DNA of 64,000 bases, from positions 1-64,000 of the forward strand of contig JALHQH010000016.1 in the NCBI GenBank assembly GCA_022842065.1. The letters are read 5' to 3'. The notes under the pieces were generated by a model. It ran no database searches and was not told where the DNA came from. It saw only the letters and a program-made list of their open reading frames with translations. Below, piece after piece: positions 31,411 to 39,918 of the stretch. Origin of the DNA: Caldilineaceae bacterium. GTDB lineage: Bacteria > Chloroflexota > Anaerolineae > Caldilineales > Caldilineaceae. Made by a program: the position numbers and the translations under genes. The stretch's first letter is position 1; each line of letters opens with the position of its first letter.

Positions 31411-32340
31411 ATGAGCGGCAAGTGGACACAAGCAGATATCCCCAATCTAGCGGGGAAAGTGATCATCATCACCGGCGCAAATAGTGGACTGGGCTTGGTA
31501 TCGGCCCAAGCCTTCGCCGCCAAAGGGGCAACGGTGGTAATGGCCTGTCGGAGTTTACAAAAGGGGGAAGCTGCCAAAGCGGAGATTCTCGGCGCTGCGC
31601 CGACGGCCAAACTCGACTTGATGCAACTTGATAATGCCAGCCTCGCCTCGGTGCGGACATTCGCCGATGCGTTCAAGGTCAACTATGATCGCCTGGATCT
31701 GCTGCTCAACAACGCCGGCGTGATGGCGATTCCGCGCCAGGAAACGGCCGATGGCTTCGAGATGCAGTTCGGCGTCAATCACCTTGCCCATTTCGCGCTG
31801 ACCGGCCACCTGCTTGATCGGCTGACGAGCACACCCGGTTCGCGTGTGCACAACACGTCGAGTAGCGCGGCCTTTGGCGGGCGGATCAACTTTGATGACT
31901 TGATGGGAAAGCAGAGCTACAGCCGCTGGGCCGCTTATGGACAGAGCAAACTGGCCAACGCCCTCTTTGCCACCGAGTTGAACCGCCGGCTGCAGGCGGC
32001 GGGTCACACGACCATTGCCAACTCCTCCCATCCGGGGCTGGTGATGACCCACTTACAGGAAAATAGCCTGGCCCAATCCGGCGCGCCGCTGGGTGAACGC
32101 GTCTTATATGGCATCCTGTCGCCACTGTTGGCGCAGGATATCAACATGGGCGTGCTGCCCCAACTCTATGCGTCGACCGCGCCTGAAGCCAAAGGCGGCC
32201 TCTTCTATGGTCCCAAAACGCTGCGTATGCGCGGCTATCCCGCCGCGCAAAAGTGCAACGCCGCGCTGGATAATGGGGCGCTCCGCACCCGCTTTTGGCA
32301 AGTTTCTGAGGCGTTGACGGGCGTGGGGTACTTATCGTGA
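31411..32340 (+). CDS. SDR-family oxidoreductase (retinol dehydrogenase-like)
   Basis: A 309-aa classical SDR: IIITGANSGLGLVSAQAFA cofactor motif, NNAGVMAIP, HNTSSSAAFGG, and YGQSKLANALFATEL with the catalytic Tyr-x3-Lys. Similar to bacterial retinol dehydrogenase/WWOX-like proteins; substrate unknown. ATG 31411 follows AAGGAGGG; the open frame upstream to 31135 is noncoding and overlaps the divergent regulator. Probably activated by the AraC-type protein next to it. Confidence 0.9.
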   Translation: MSGKWTQADIPNLAGKVIIITGANSGLGLVSAQAFAAKGATVVMACRSLQKGEAAKAEILGAAPTAKLDLMQLDNASLASVRTFADAFKVNYDRLDLLLNNAGVMAIPRQETADGFEMQFGVNHLAHFALTGHLLDRLTSTPGSRVHNTSSSAAFGGRINFDDLMGKQSYSRWAAYGQSKLANALFATELNRRLQAAGHTTIANSSHPGLVMTHLQENSLAQSGAPLGERVLYGILSPLLAQDINMGVLPQLYASTAPEAKGGLFYGPKTLRMRGYPAAQKCNAALDNGALRTRFWQVSEALTGVGYLS

Positions 32341-32344
32341 GCAA

Positions 32345-32371
32345 TGACCGGCAACACTGTGTTGCCGGTCA
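32345..32371. repeat. Perfect inverted repeat, 13-bp arms
   Basis: First of three hairpins between the convergent SDR and DUF11 genes; starts 4 bases after the SDR stop. Arms 32345-32357 and 32359-32371. GC-rich, so it may terminate the SDR transcript although no T-run follows. Confidence 0.75.
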
Positions 32372-32410
32372 GCTTGGTTCCTCTGCTTAGGCTAATCCAG
32401 AAATTTAACT

Positions 32411-32486
32411 ACCCAATCTCCCCGGCACCGGCCAAAACCAATTTCACGATCGAAGATAGGTGTGGCCGGTGCCGGGGAGATTGGGT
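32411..32486. repeat. Perfect 24-bp inverted repeat, 28-base loop
   Basis: Arms 32411-32434 and 32463-32486 match exactly; GC-rich stem. Middle element of the three-hairpin array between convergent genes. Confidence 0.85.
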
Positions 32487-32533
32487 GGGTATTTTATTTC
32501 TTGGCATGGCCTAATAGATAACATAATTAAACG

Positions 32534-32585
32534 TGGCACAATCGTGTACTGCGCATCAGGGGATGCGCAGTACACGATTGTGCCA
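32534..32585. repeat. Perfect 24-bp inverted repeat, 4-base loop
   Basis: Arms 32534-32557 and 32562-32585 match exactly. The inner GCATCAGGGGATGC and adjoining GTACACG resemble the element at 43200-43225. Third of the array; lies 45 bases past the stop of the DUF11 gene. Confidence 0.85.
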
Positions 32586-32629
32586 ACTTCATTTGATTTA
32601 TCTATAAGGCTTGATAAGTTCACCAGCTT

Positions 32630-35600
32630 CTATGGCTGAAAGGTATCATCAAGCTTCACTAACGTATTCTGGCTGCGTAGCCCTACAAAGACGATATTTG
32701 TCACCGGGTTGACCGCGACCGGGAAGGGATCAAGACCAGTGGCAACGGTTGCGATCACGCGCTGTTGACTGGCGCTGATTACACTGAGGGTGCCGTCGGC
32801 GGTATTGGCGTTGAAGATGTTGCCGGTCGTCGGGTTGACGGCCAGGCCAGTTCCACCGACTTCCTCGGTTTTCACGTCACCACTATTCCCCACGCGCACG
32901 GTCGCCTCGCGTCCCCATTGTGCAGTCAACTCCGGCTTCCAGATGTCGACAAACCACTCATTCTTTGTGTTGCCATAGACCGCATAGAGCCGATTGCGCG
33001 CCGGATTGTAAGCCAGTTCAAAGGGTGTTGTCCCTTCGGGGGTGAGGGTCATGCTTTTGGCTTGCCAACTGCTACCCTCTTGGCGAAGCACACTCAGATG
33101 GCGTGAATCGCGATGGCTGACAAAGATGCGATTGTTCACTGTGTCCGCGGCAATCCCATAGGGACCAGAGCCGCCGGCGGCGATATCCTGCGCCAACCCC
33201 AAGCCCTGGATGACCCCAACGCGACTACCATCGCGCACAATGACAAAGACGGTGTCAAGCGCCGGCAGGATCTCCATCAGTGCCGGATTGTTGCCCACAG
33301 GGATCTTGGCCAATACAGCCAATGTCGTGCCATCGTACACCCAAACATCACCACTCCCGTAGTTGCTGACATAGACGCGGTTGGTGGCTTCATTGATAAC
33401 CACGCCCCACGGTTGGTCACCCGTGGCCGTCTGGGAAATTACTGTGCTGGAGAAGGCGTCAACTACCAGCAGCTGATCGTTGTCGCGGCTGGTAACGTAG
33501 AGCAGATCGCGCCCGCTGTGGACCGCGATCCCTTTGACATGGTTAGCCCCGTCGAGCGGACAGCCAGTGGGCGGCGGGCAAGGCGTCGGGGTCGGCGGCA
33601 CCCCGGTGATGATCGGCACGAAGATCAGGTTGATGCGCACCAACACCTGATCTTGATCGCGCACGGTCTGATTAAACGAGTCCAAGCCCGTGACCACGGC
33701 CACGTTGGTCGTTGTCTGCGTCAGGACCGCGCTACAGCGGTAGCGCCAGATTTCAGTCAAGTCAAGGATGGCATCGTTGTTGGCATCACCGTTCAGATAG
33801 GTCACCGGGCTGCACTTGTCATCCACCAGTTCGACCTGGCGCAACGGATCATCGCCAATGTTGGTGACGATATAGGTGTAGACCACGGTCGTGCCGCGCG
33901 TGATCCAGCTGCTCGACGCCACTTTAACAATGTCGATTCCAGCGGCGCGCACGGCCACGAAAGCATCGTCCTGGGCCGTGACGGTCGCGCCCAAGGGATC
34001 GGTGCCGGTGACGGTCGCAATGTTGGTCGTGTCGGTGAGCAATGCCGTCGCACAGTGATATTGCCAGATCTCACCCAGATCAAGGCCATTATTCCCATTC
34101 AGATCGCCGCCATTGACCGCAGCGCTCAAACGCGGGTTTACAGGGGCACAACGATCATCAGCCACAGTCACAGCGGTGAGGAGGCTGTTGCCGACATTGC
34201 TGACGGCGTAGGTATAAGTTACGACTGCACCGGACGGCACCAGCGTTTGACTGGGGGTTTTGACAATTGTAATCGCAGCAGTGATCCCAAAGTAGTGGCT
34301 GGGATCTTGCGCGGTCGCCAGATCGCCGTCGGGGCCGCGGCCTTGCACGGTGCCGGTATTGCTGTATTGGCCGGCGATGGCAATCCCCGTGGCACGATAA
34401 GTCCAAACTTCGCCTACCTCCAACGCGCTGTTGTTGTTCGCATCCCCACTCACGTAAACCGGCGTTACTCCAGTGATATTGTCGGTGACGGTCACATTGG
34501 TGGCGGTGACCTGACCGGTGTTACCCACCACATAGGTCCAGGTAATCGGATCACCGACGTGGACGAGCGGACCAGTTGCGGTGTCCGCATCCTGGCCGTT
34601 AGTCGACTTTTTAATCGTCAGCTGCGGGTCGAGGTCGATCGGCGTGGTCACTTCGGCCTCTTTTTCTTCGTCGTTGGCGGTGACAATCGCCACATTGCGC
34701 ACACGGTCAATCCCATTTGGCCAGGGATTGGCGAGTAGCGCTTGAAAAGTGACAGTAAAGACACTGTTGACGCCAATCGTGCCCAGGTTGACGCCGTTGT
34801 CATCCAATGGTAGGGGGGTGCCGGTGTTATCATCGGGCAGTGCCGTTAGCGTACCATTGTTGTTAAACTGCGTTGTGTTGGGCACGTAACTGGTAGATTG
34901 CGGCGTGTCATCACGCAGTAGCACATTGTCGATGGGGGTGCGCGCCGTGTTACGGATGATAATGCTGTAAAGAATGGTATCACCAGGGCTAAAGTTACCA
35001 TCGTTGTCGGCATCAATGGCCAGGTCGGCCGCCTTGCCGACCGTAAAGGTAGCCGCCGGGGGTGCGGTGGTGCCCAGATCCAGCCCCGGCTCATCGGCGG
35101 ATGCCAAGCCTGGCTGTTGTCCCCAGGCCGCTGCGATCTTGTATTTGAGGAAATCCTTGCCCAGCATGTTACAGACATAGAGAATCATCGCGGTCTGATC
35201 ACCGTCAGGGTCAAGCACGGTGGCGGATTGGAACTGGTTCAGGATTAACAAGCGGTCATATTGGAAACCGAAGGAGTCGGTCAAACCCCCGCTGCCGTTG
35301 CCGTCATAATCAACACAGATGTTCACCGTACCAGTGGCACCGTTCGTAAAGACAGGCATCACCCAGACCGGGCTGCCATTTTCATTCGGATTTACATTGC
35401 TCAGCGGATTGCGCCCCACCCCCCAGCCAACCAGAATCTGCTGGGTCAACATCCGTTCGGGGACGAGGGTAAAGCCCCAATCAGCCTTGGAGTTGGCGGT
35501 GGCTGCCTGGTCCGAGTCGACGGCGGCCAGGGCAAAGAAGGGTGTGCCATCCGCTGTGTAGAAATGGGAGCCGGAGCCATTGGGCACCACGACATGGCCT

Positions 35601-36655
35601 GTACCCTTGGCGGCCACGATGATCGGGGACTGGACACCGCCGGTGCTTTCCCATTGTACGGTTAACGGGGCTGTGCCGGGGTTGTAGACAAAAACGGTAG
35701 TGCCATCACCGGCAGGGGTACCCACTGGGTTGTAATAGCTGCTGCTCCATTGCTCCTCGGCAAAGAGCGCATACCAGCGCGACTCATAAGTATCACAGAC
35801 ATCACCGGCGATCAGAGCGACCTGGACCGGCCCGCTGGCGGTAACGCGGGTGCCGGCATTAACCCCACCGTTGACATGATAGGCTTGGCCTTGGTTGATC
35901 ACCGCCGATCTGTCGTTCGTGCCGTCACCCTCAAAGTCAATCAACACATTCGTGTTATCCTGTGCCGCCATGATGCTGATTGCGGCATATTCGAAGATGC
36001 TGTTGTAACTAACATTTTCACCCACAGGTACCTGAAAAGTAGTGCCCCAGCTACCGCTGTCGTATACTTCAACGGCACCAGCGAGCAGGGTACTGGAACC
36101 GGTGGCCCAGCCGGCCCGCGTCATCGCGATCATACTGGACGAGGAGACGCGGTCGCCGCCGTCAAAGTCGATGACAGTCGCCAGCGTGTTAATGTTAACG
36201 GCATTGTCAAGCACAATTACCGTATCAGCACCCAGCAGATCCGCCGGGAGATCGGGCGGGGCACCATTGGCCGGGTTGCCGTCGCCCCAGATCTGGGTGG
36301 TTGCCTGTTGAGGGCGGGTCAGGTCAATTTCAAAGCCATCTTCCCAATGGTCATAATAGATGATAGTATTGTTGGAGATGACCGAAAGCGAAATGTAGGT
36401 GTTAATCGGATTAGCAACGTTGGCGGCAGCCGCGGCACAGGTAACATTGCTGGGATAGATTGCCTTGAGTGATTGGTAGATCTGATCTTCGGGCAAGGGC
36501 ACATAGAAATGTTGGACGGGCGGCGGCAATGGGGCAGCAAGGGCCGTGCCATAGGTGATGGCAACTAGTGTCATCAAACAGAGTATCCTCAGCAGAGGAA
36601 CGAGGGAACGCGACCACTTGGTAATGCGGCCGTATAGGTGAATGCGGTTTAACAT
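32630..36655 (-). CDS. Large secreted DUF11 / beta-propeller protein
   Basis: A 1341-aa exported protein starting at ATG 36655 (GGAGGAAGG site) with a signal peptide ending near GTALAAP. Residues about 45-520 resemble the IgGFc-binding-type N-terminal region (LGADTVIVLDNAVNINTLAT, VSSSSMIAMTRAGWATGSS). Several DUF11-type immunoglobulin-like repeats follow (about 540-1030), each with PGDTILYSI- or GTTVVYTY-type motifs and Ca-loop-like insertions such as DANNNSALEVGE. A PPTPTPCPPPTGCP linker leads to a C-terminal YVTN-type beta-propeller (about 1050-1341; LLYVTSRDNDQLLVVDAFSS). No anchor is visible. Likely a surface or adhesive protein. Confidence 0.88.
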   Translation of the reverse strand: MLNRIHLYGRITKWSRSLVPLLRILCLMTLVAITYGTALAAPLPPPVQHFYVPLPEDQIYQSLKAIYPSNVTCAAAAANVANPINTYISLSVISNNTIIYYDHWEDGFEIDLTRPQQATTQIWGDGNPANGAPPDLPADLLGADTVIVLDNAVNINTLATVIDFDGGDRVSSSSMIAMTRAGWATGSSTLLAGAVEVYDSGSWGTTFQVPVGENVSYNSIFEYAAISIMAAQDNTNVLIDFEGDGTNDRSAVINQGQAYHVNGGVNAGTRVTASGPVQVALIAGDVCDTYESRWYALFAEEQWSSSYYNPVGTPAGDGTTVFVYNPGTAPLTVQWESTGGVQSPIIVAAKGTGHVVVPNGSGSHFYTADGTPFFALAAVDSDQAATANSKADWGFTLVPERMLTQQILVGWGVGRNPLSNVNPNENGSPVWVMPVFTNGATGTVNICVDYDGNGSGGLTDSFGFQYDRLLILNQFQSATVLDPDGDQTAMILYVCNMLGKDFLKYKIAAAWGQQPGLASADEPGLDLGTTAPPAATFTVGKAADLAIDADNDGNFSPGDTILYSIIIRNTARTPIDNVLLRDDTPQSTSYVPNTTQFNNNGTLTALPDDNTGTPLPLDDNGVNLGTIGVNSVFTVTFQALLANPWPNGIDRVRNVAIVTANDEEKEAEVTTPIDLDPQLTIKKSTNGQDADTATGPLVHVGDPITWTYVVGNTGQVTATNVTVTDNITGVTPVYVSGDANNNSALEVGEVWTYRATGIAIAGQYSNTGTVQGRGPDGDLATAQDPSHYFGITAAITIVKTPSQTLVPSGAVVTYTYAVSNVGNSLLTAVTVADDRCAPVNPRLSAAVNGGDLNGNNGLDLGEIWQYHCATALLTDTTNIATVTGTDPLGATVTAQDDAFVAVRAAGIDIVKVASSSWITRGTTVVYTYIVTNIGDDPLRQVELVDDKCSPVTYLNGDANNDAILDLTEIWRYRCSAVLTQTTTNVAVVTGLDSFNQTVRDQDQVLVRINLIFVPIITGVPPTPTPCPPPTGCPLDGANHVKGIAVHSGRDLLYVTSRDNDQLLVVDAFSSTVISQTATGDQPWGVVINEATNRVYVSNYGSGDVWVYDGTTLAVLAKIPVGNNPALMEILPALDTVFVIVRDGSRVGVIQGLGLAQDIAAGGSGPYGIAADTVNNRIFVSHRDSRHLSVLRQEGSSWQAKSMTLTPEGTTPFELAYNPARNRLYAVYGNTKNEWFVDIWKPELTAQWGREATVRVGNSGDVKTEEVGGTGLAVNPTTGNIFNANTADGTLSVISASQQRVIATVATGLDPFPVAVNPVTNIVFVGLRSQNTLVKLDDTFQP

Positions 36656-36684
36656 GCCTTCCTCCAACACGATAATCGGTCACT

Positions 36685-36811
36685 AATTAATCATCAGTCA
36701 ACCGCAACGCCCTGTGCACGCATCGAGTACGCTCGTGGCCCTAGCCAGTCACGGACTGGCAGCAGGTCACGGACCATGCCACGCACAGTTGCGGTCGACT
36801 GATGATTAATT
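36685..36811. repeat. 127-bp MITE-like inverted-repeat element
   Basis: Ends 36685-36708 and 36788-36811 match at 23 of 24 positions. Inside is the 17-bp palindrome 36744-36760 also found at 2185-2201. The ends (CAGTCAACCGCAAC) resemble those of 22298-22311 and of 43226-43240. No open frame. Confidence 0.7.
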
Positions 36812-36947
36812 GTTAATGTGGGCGCCGGTGGCGCGTCATAGATAATACAAAAATAGTATGGTTGCGCTGTTTATAAGGACGGCGCGCCGGCAGTTTGGTA
36901 ACGGTCACAGAAAATTTTAATTTTCGTAAGAGTTAAGGAACGAATGA

Positions 36948-37955
36948 ATGCAAGTGGTGAAACATAGTAATGGATCAACTGTGCCGGCTTTGCCCTTGGA
37001 GACAATGGTGGCAGCAACAGAAACAACTAGCAAAAGTGGGGCCAAAGGGTGGACAGAAGCGGTGTGGGTTGGCTGGGCGCTGGGGATTGGGGCCTCCTTC
37101 CTCTTTAGCTTTGCGCCGACAATTGCACGCGGGGTGATCCTAAGCGGGATGGATTCGACCACGTTACTTCTCTGGCGGCTCTGGCTGGCGACCATTTTTT
37201 TTGGGCTTACCATTTTTGCCACCAACTATCGCCTGTTCCAGGTTTCGCGACAGACCTTGCTGGTAACAAGTTTTGCCGGCACCATGAATGGCATTGGCAT
37301 GATGCTCTTTTTCTGGGCGCTGGAACTGGTCGATGCCTCGATCTCGTCGATGGTCATTTCGCTGATTCCGCTGGTGGTATTATCCTTGTTGGCCCTGCGT
37401 GGTGAACGCTTTACCTATCGCCACATTATCAGGCTGGCGTTGGGGTTGGGGGGGGTCTACCTGCTGATTGGGCCGGGTGGCCATGTTGACCCCCATGGGA
37501 TTTTGCTGCTGGTCTGCGCGATCCTCTGTTTTTCGGTCCAGATAGTGCTGTTACAGTGGTATCTCAAGGGGCAGGATGCGCGCACACTCTCCTTTTACAT
37601 CTCCATCGGGATGACCCTGGTCGTCACCCTCTACTGGTGGACCCTGCCAATCCCGTGGCAACTGCCGGCGGTGAACAACTGGCTGTTGATCTTCTGCCTG
37701 GCCTTCTTGAGCACTTTTCTTTCCCGCCTCGCCTTTGTCTCGGCGGTTGACAAAATCGGTGGCGGGCAGATGACCTTGCTCACCCCGATGGAAACGTTGT
37801 TGACGGTCTGTTGGTCGCTAATTTTTTTGGGCGAACGGCTTTCCCCGCTGCAGTGGGTGGGGAGCACATTGGTGCTATCGAGCGCGCTGCTGGCGATTCA
37901 GCGGCTCGAGTTGGCGCGCTGGCGACCGCGCTGGCGTAATTGGACGCGGGTGTAG
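36948..37955 (+). CDS. EamA/DMT-superfamily transporter
   Basis: A 335-aa membrane protein with ten hydrophobic segments in two EamA repeats (about 37-165 and 175-325). Typical stretches: VWVGWALGIGASFLFSFAPT, MLFFWALELVDASISSMVIS and LLTVCWSLIFLGERLSPLQW, the last being the conserved GE-x-L end of DMT proteins. Substrate, probably a metabolite or amino acid for export, is unknown. It starts with an AAGGAACG site and is monocistronic. Confidence 0.9.
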   Translation: MQVVKHSNGSTVPALPLETMVAATETTSKSGAKGWTEAVWVGWALGIGASFLFSFAPTIARGVILSGMDSTTLLLWRLWLATIFFGLTIFATNYRLFQVSRQTLLVTSFAGTMNGIGMMLFFWALELVDASISSMVISLIPLVVLSLLALRGERFTYRHIIRLALGLGGVYLLIGPGGHVDPHGILLLVCAILCFSVQIVLLQWYLKGQDARTLSFYISIGMTLVVTLYWWTLPIPWQLPAVNNWLLIFCLAFLSTFLSRLAFVSAVDKIGGGQMTLLTPMETLLTVCWSLIFLGERLSPLQWVGSTLVLSSALLAIQRLELARWRPRWRNWTRV

Positions 37956-37996
37956 ACGGTTTTCACAATTCTGTGTAAAATAGGACGTAATAGATA

Positions 37997-38149
37997 ATGT
38001 TAACCAGAGATATGCTTTCGCAGTCACGTGTAATCGCCAAGGGCAATCGTATTCGTGATGTAGAGCGACGGGTTGAAAGTTACGGCGGTCGAAAATCCGG
38101 CTGGGTGAAAAAGAGTAGCCCACCATTAATTCAACAATGCGAAGATTGA
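37997..38149 (+). CDS. Short ORF resembling a polymorphic-toxin fragment
   Basis: A 50-codon frame, MLTRDMLSQSRVIAKGNRIR followed by DVERRVESYGGRKSGWVKKS, then a stop. The IRDVERxVxxYGGRxxGWVKKSS pattern resembles segments at the end of CdiA/Rhs-type toxins or related phage proteins, in which a Trp/His-rich stretch follows; that part is missing. No ribosome site is seen. The surrounding AT-rich gap (37956-38330) also has a 29-aa minus-strand frame (38126-38215). Best read as a gene remnant. Confidence 0.35.
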   Translation: MLTRDMLSQSRVIAKGNRIRDVERRVESYGGRKSGWVKKSSPPLIQQCED

Positions 38150-38330
38150 CTTCTGCTGTTCGGATAGCTTAGAGGCATCTGATAGAATTGTACTCAAATC
38201 AATTTTAGCAGTCATATTTATAGTCTATTTTTGGAAAAACTTCACACCAGCGACCTGACCAGATTCATGTTCAAAATAGTTAATAATAGCAGTATAGTAT
38301 GAAATTCTATCGCACGTCAATTGAGAAGCT

Positions 38331-39152
38331 ATGCTAGACGATCTCGCCCGCCACAACCAAAAGCAGTGGGATACCCTGGCCCGCGCTCGGCTTGAATATA
38401 CGCTTCCCCTCCTCGGGCTAACGCCAGAAAATGCGCGCCGACGGGTCGATCCAGATGGGCACTTTGGCGGTCTCAACGGCAAGCGGGTGCTCTGTCTCGC
38501 CACGGGGGGGGGACAACAGTCGGCCTGCTTTGCGCTGTTGGGGGCACAGGTCACAGTGCTCGATCTCTCGTCCGTCCAACTGGAACGGGACCAGGACGCG
38601 GCTGATCACTATGGCTACCTAATCCGCACCATCCACGGCGATATGCGCGACCTTTCGGCACTGGCGGACAACAGCATTGACCTCGTCTATCAGGCCTATT
38701 CGTTAAATTTTGTGCCCAGTGTAGAACCGGTCTTCCGCGAAGTGGCGCGGGTGTTACGGCCTGGTAGCGGCTACCACTTCCAATGGGCCAACCCTTTCAC
38801 CCAGAGCGTCGATGACCAGGCGTGGGACGGCGAGACCTATTTGCTGCATCACCCTTATCGCGATGGTTTTGAGACTTCGATCTACTACCCAACCTGGGAA
38901 ATTGAAGATGGGCAAGGTGGCTGGCAAAGCATCGCCAGTCCACGCGAGTTTCGCCATATTCTAAGCACGGTGGTCAATACGCTGGTGGCGCATGGCTTTG
39001 TGATCCAGCGCTTGCAAGAGGCGTTGAGCGAGGAAGCTGAGCCCCTACCGGGGACATGGGAACATTACAAGTCGGTGGCACCGCCCTATTTGAGCGTGTG
39101 GACGGTTTATCGACCGGAGGCAACCGCGCCCAAGGGGCTCCCGATTCGGTAG
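38331..39152 (+). CDS. Class I SAM-dependent methyltransferase
   Basis: A 273-aa methyltransferase: motif I KRVLCLATGGGQQSACFALL, VTVLDLSSVQLERDQD, HGDMRDLSALADNSIDLVYQ and REVARVLRPGSGYHFQWANP. The C-terminal 90 residues bind substrate, not identifiable. Starts at ATG 38331 with a weak GAGAAG site. It precedes a P-loop kinase-like gene by 63 bases on the same strand, possibly one transcript. Confidence 0.9.
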   Translation: MLDDLARHNQKQWDTLARARLEYTLPLLGLTPENARRRVDPDGHFGGLNGKRVLCLATGGGQQSACFALLGAQVTVLDLSSVQLERDQDAADHYGYLIRTIHGDMRDLSALADNSIDLVYQAYSLNFVPSVEPVFREVARVLRPGSGYHFQWANPFTQSVDDQAWDGETYLLHHPYRDGFETSIYYPTWEIEDGQGGWQSIASPREFRHILSTVVNTLVAHGFVIQRLQEALSEEAEPLPGTWEHYKSVAPPYLSVWTVYRPEATAPKGLPIR

Positions 39153-39215
39153 CTGAGATGCGAAACCCATTAAAACGGTTTGGGGTCTTATGTGCTTACC
39201 ACGCTGAGTAAACCT

Positions 39216-39845
39216 ATGACAACAACGCACATCTATTGGCTCGGCGGCTCGCCTTGTGCCGGCAAAAGCACGATTGCGGAAATGCTGGCTAGTCGCTATA
39301 ATTTATACTACTTCAACTGTGACCACGCCTTTGCGCGCCATCAACAGCAGAGCGATCCCATCAACCAGCCGACGTTGTATGGACTGTCAGCACTTACTTG
39401 CGACGAGATCTGGCTGGTACCGGTGGCGGAGCAGGTGGCGAGAGTCATTGCCATCTATGAGGAAGAGTTTTCGTTCCTGCTGGCGGATCTACAAGCCCTC
39501 CCAGCGGATCGTCCCATTTTGGCTGAAGGCGCAGCGTTAATGCCGGCACTGGTGGCGCAACAAGGAATCCAACCGCAGCAAGCGGCTTGGGTGGTACCAA
39601 CCGCAGCTTTTCAGCAGCACCATTACGCTCAACGCCCGTGGATTAAGGATGTACTCAAGGGGTGCAGCGATCCAGTGCAGGCATTTGCGAACTGGATGCA
39701 ACGGGATGAGGCCTTTGCCCATTACATCGCGACGGCCGCAATACAACATAGCTTGCCGCTGCTAGAGGTCGATGAGAAGCAAACCGTTGACCAGAATGCC
39801 GCTTGGGTGGCAAGGCAGTGGGGGTTAGTGACGGATGAATCGTAA
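39216..39845 (+). CDS. P-loop kinase-like protein
   Basis: A 209-aa nucleotide-binding protein opening MTTTHIYWLGGSPCAGKSTI, in which GGSPCAGKST is a Walker A of small-molecule kinases; a LADLQALPADRPILAEGAAL strand follows with an acidic residue in the Walker B position. It is related to uncharacterised AAA/shikimate-kinase-like proteins. The ATG at 39216 starts right before the P-loop strand; an upstream TTG at 39180 is less likely. Substrate unknown. Confidence 0.8.
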   Translation: MTTTHIYWLGGSPCAGKSTIAEMLASRYNLYYFNCDHAFARHQQQSDPINQPTLYGLSALTCDEIWLVPVAEQVARVIAIYEEEFSFLLADLQALPADRPILAEGAALMPALVAQQGIQPQQAAWVVPTAAFQQHHYAQRPWIKDVLKGCSDPVQAFANWMQRDEAFAHYIATAAIQHSLPLLEVDEKQTVDQNAAWVARQWGLVTDES

Positions 39846-39918
39846 GCATACAAATGGGTTAACCATGCCATCTGTCCCTCTGCAATAAAAACGCTTACCA
39901 CACCAAGGAGATCTCACC

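Noticed and set aside
33113..34738. 541-codon open frame on the plus strand
   Set aside because: Antisense of the DUF11 gene with no recognisable protein, ribosome site or membrane/secretory features; coding signals favour the minus strand.
35750..36472. 240-codon open frame on the plus strand
   Set aside because: Antisense of the N-terminal region of the large secreted protein.
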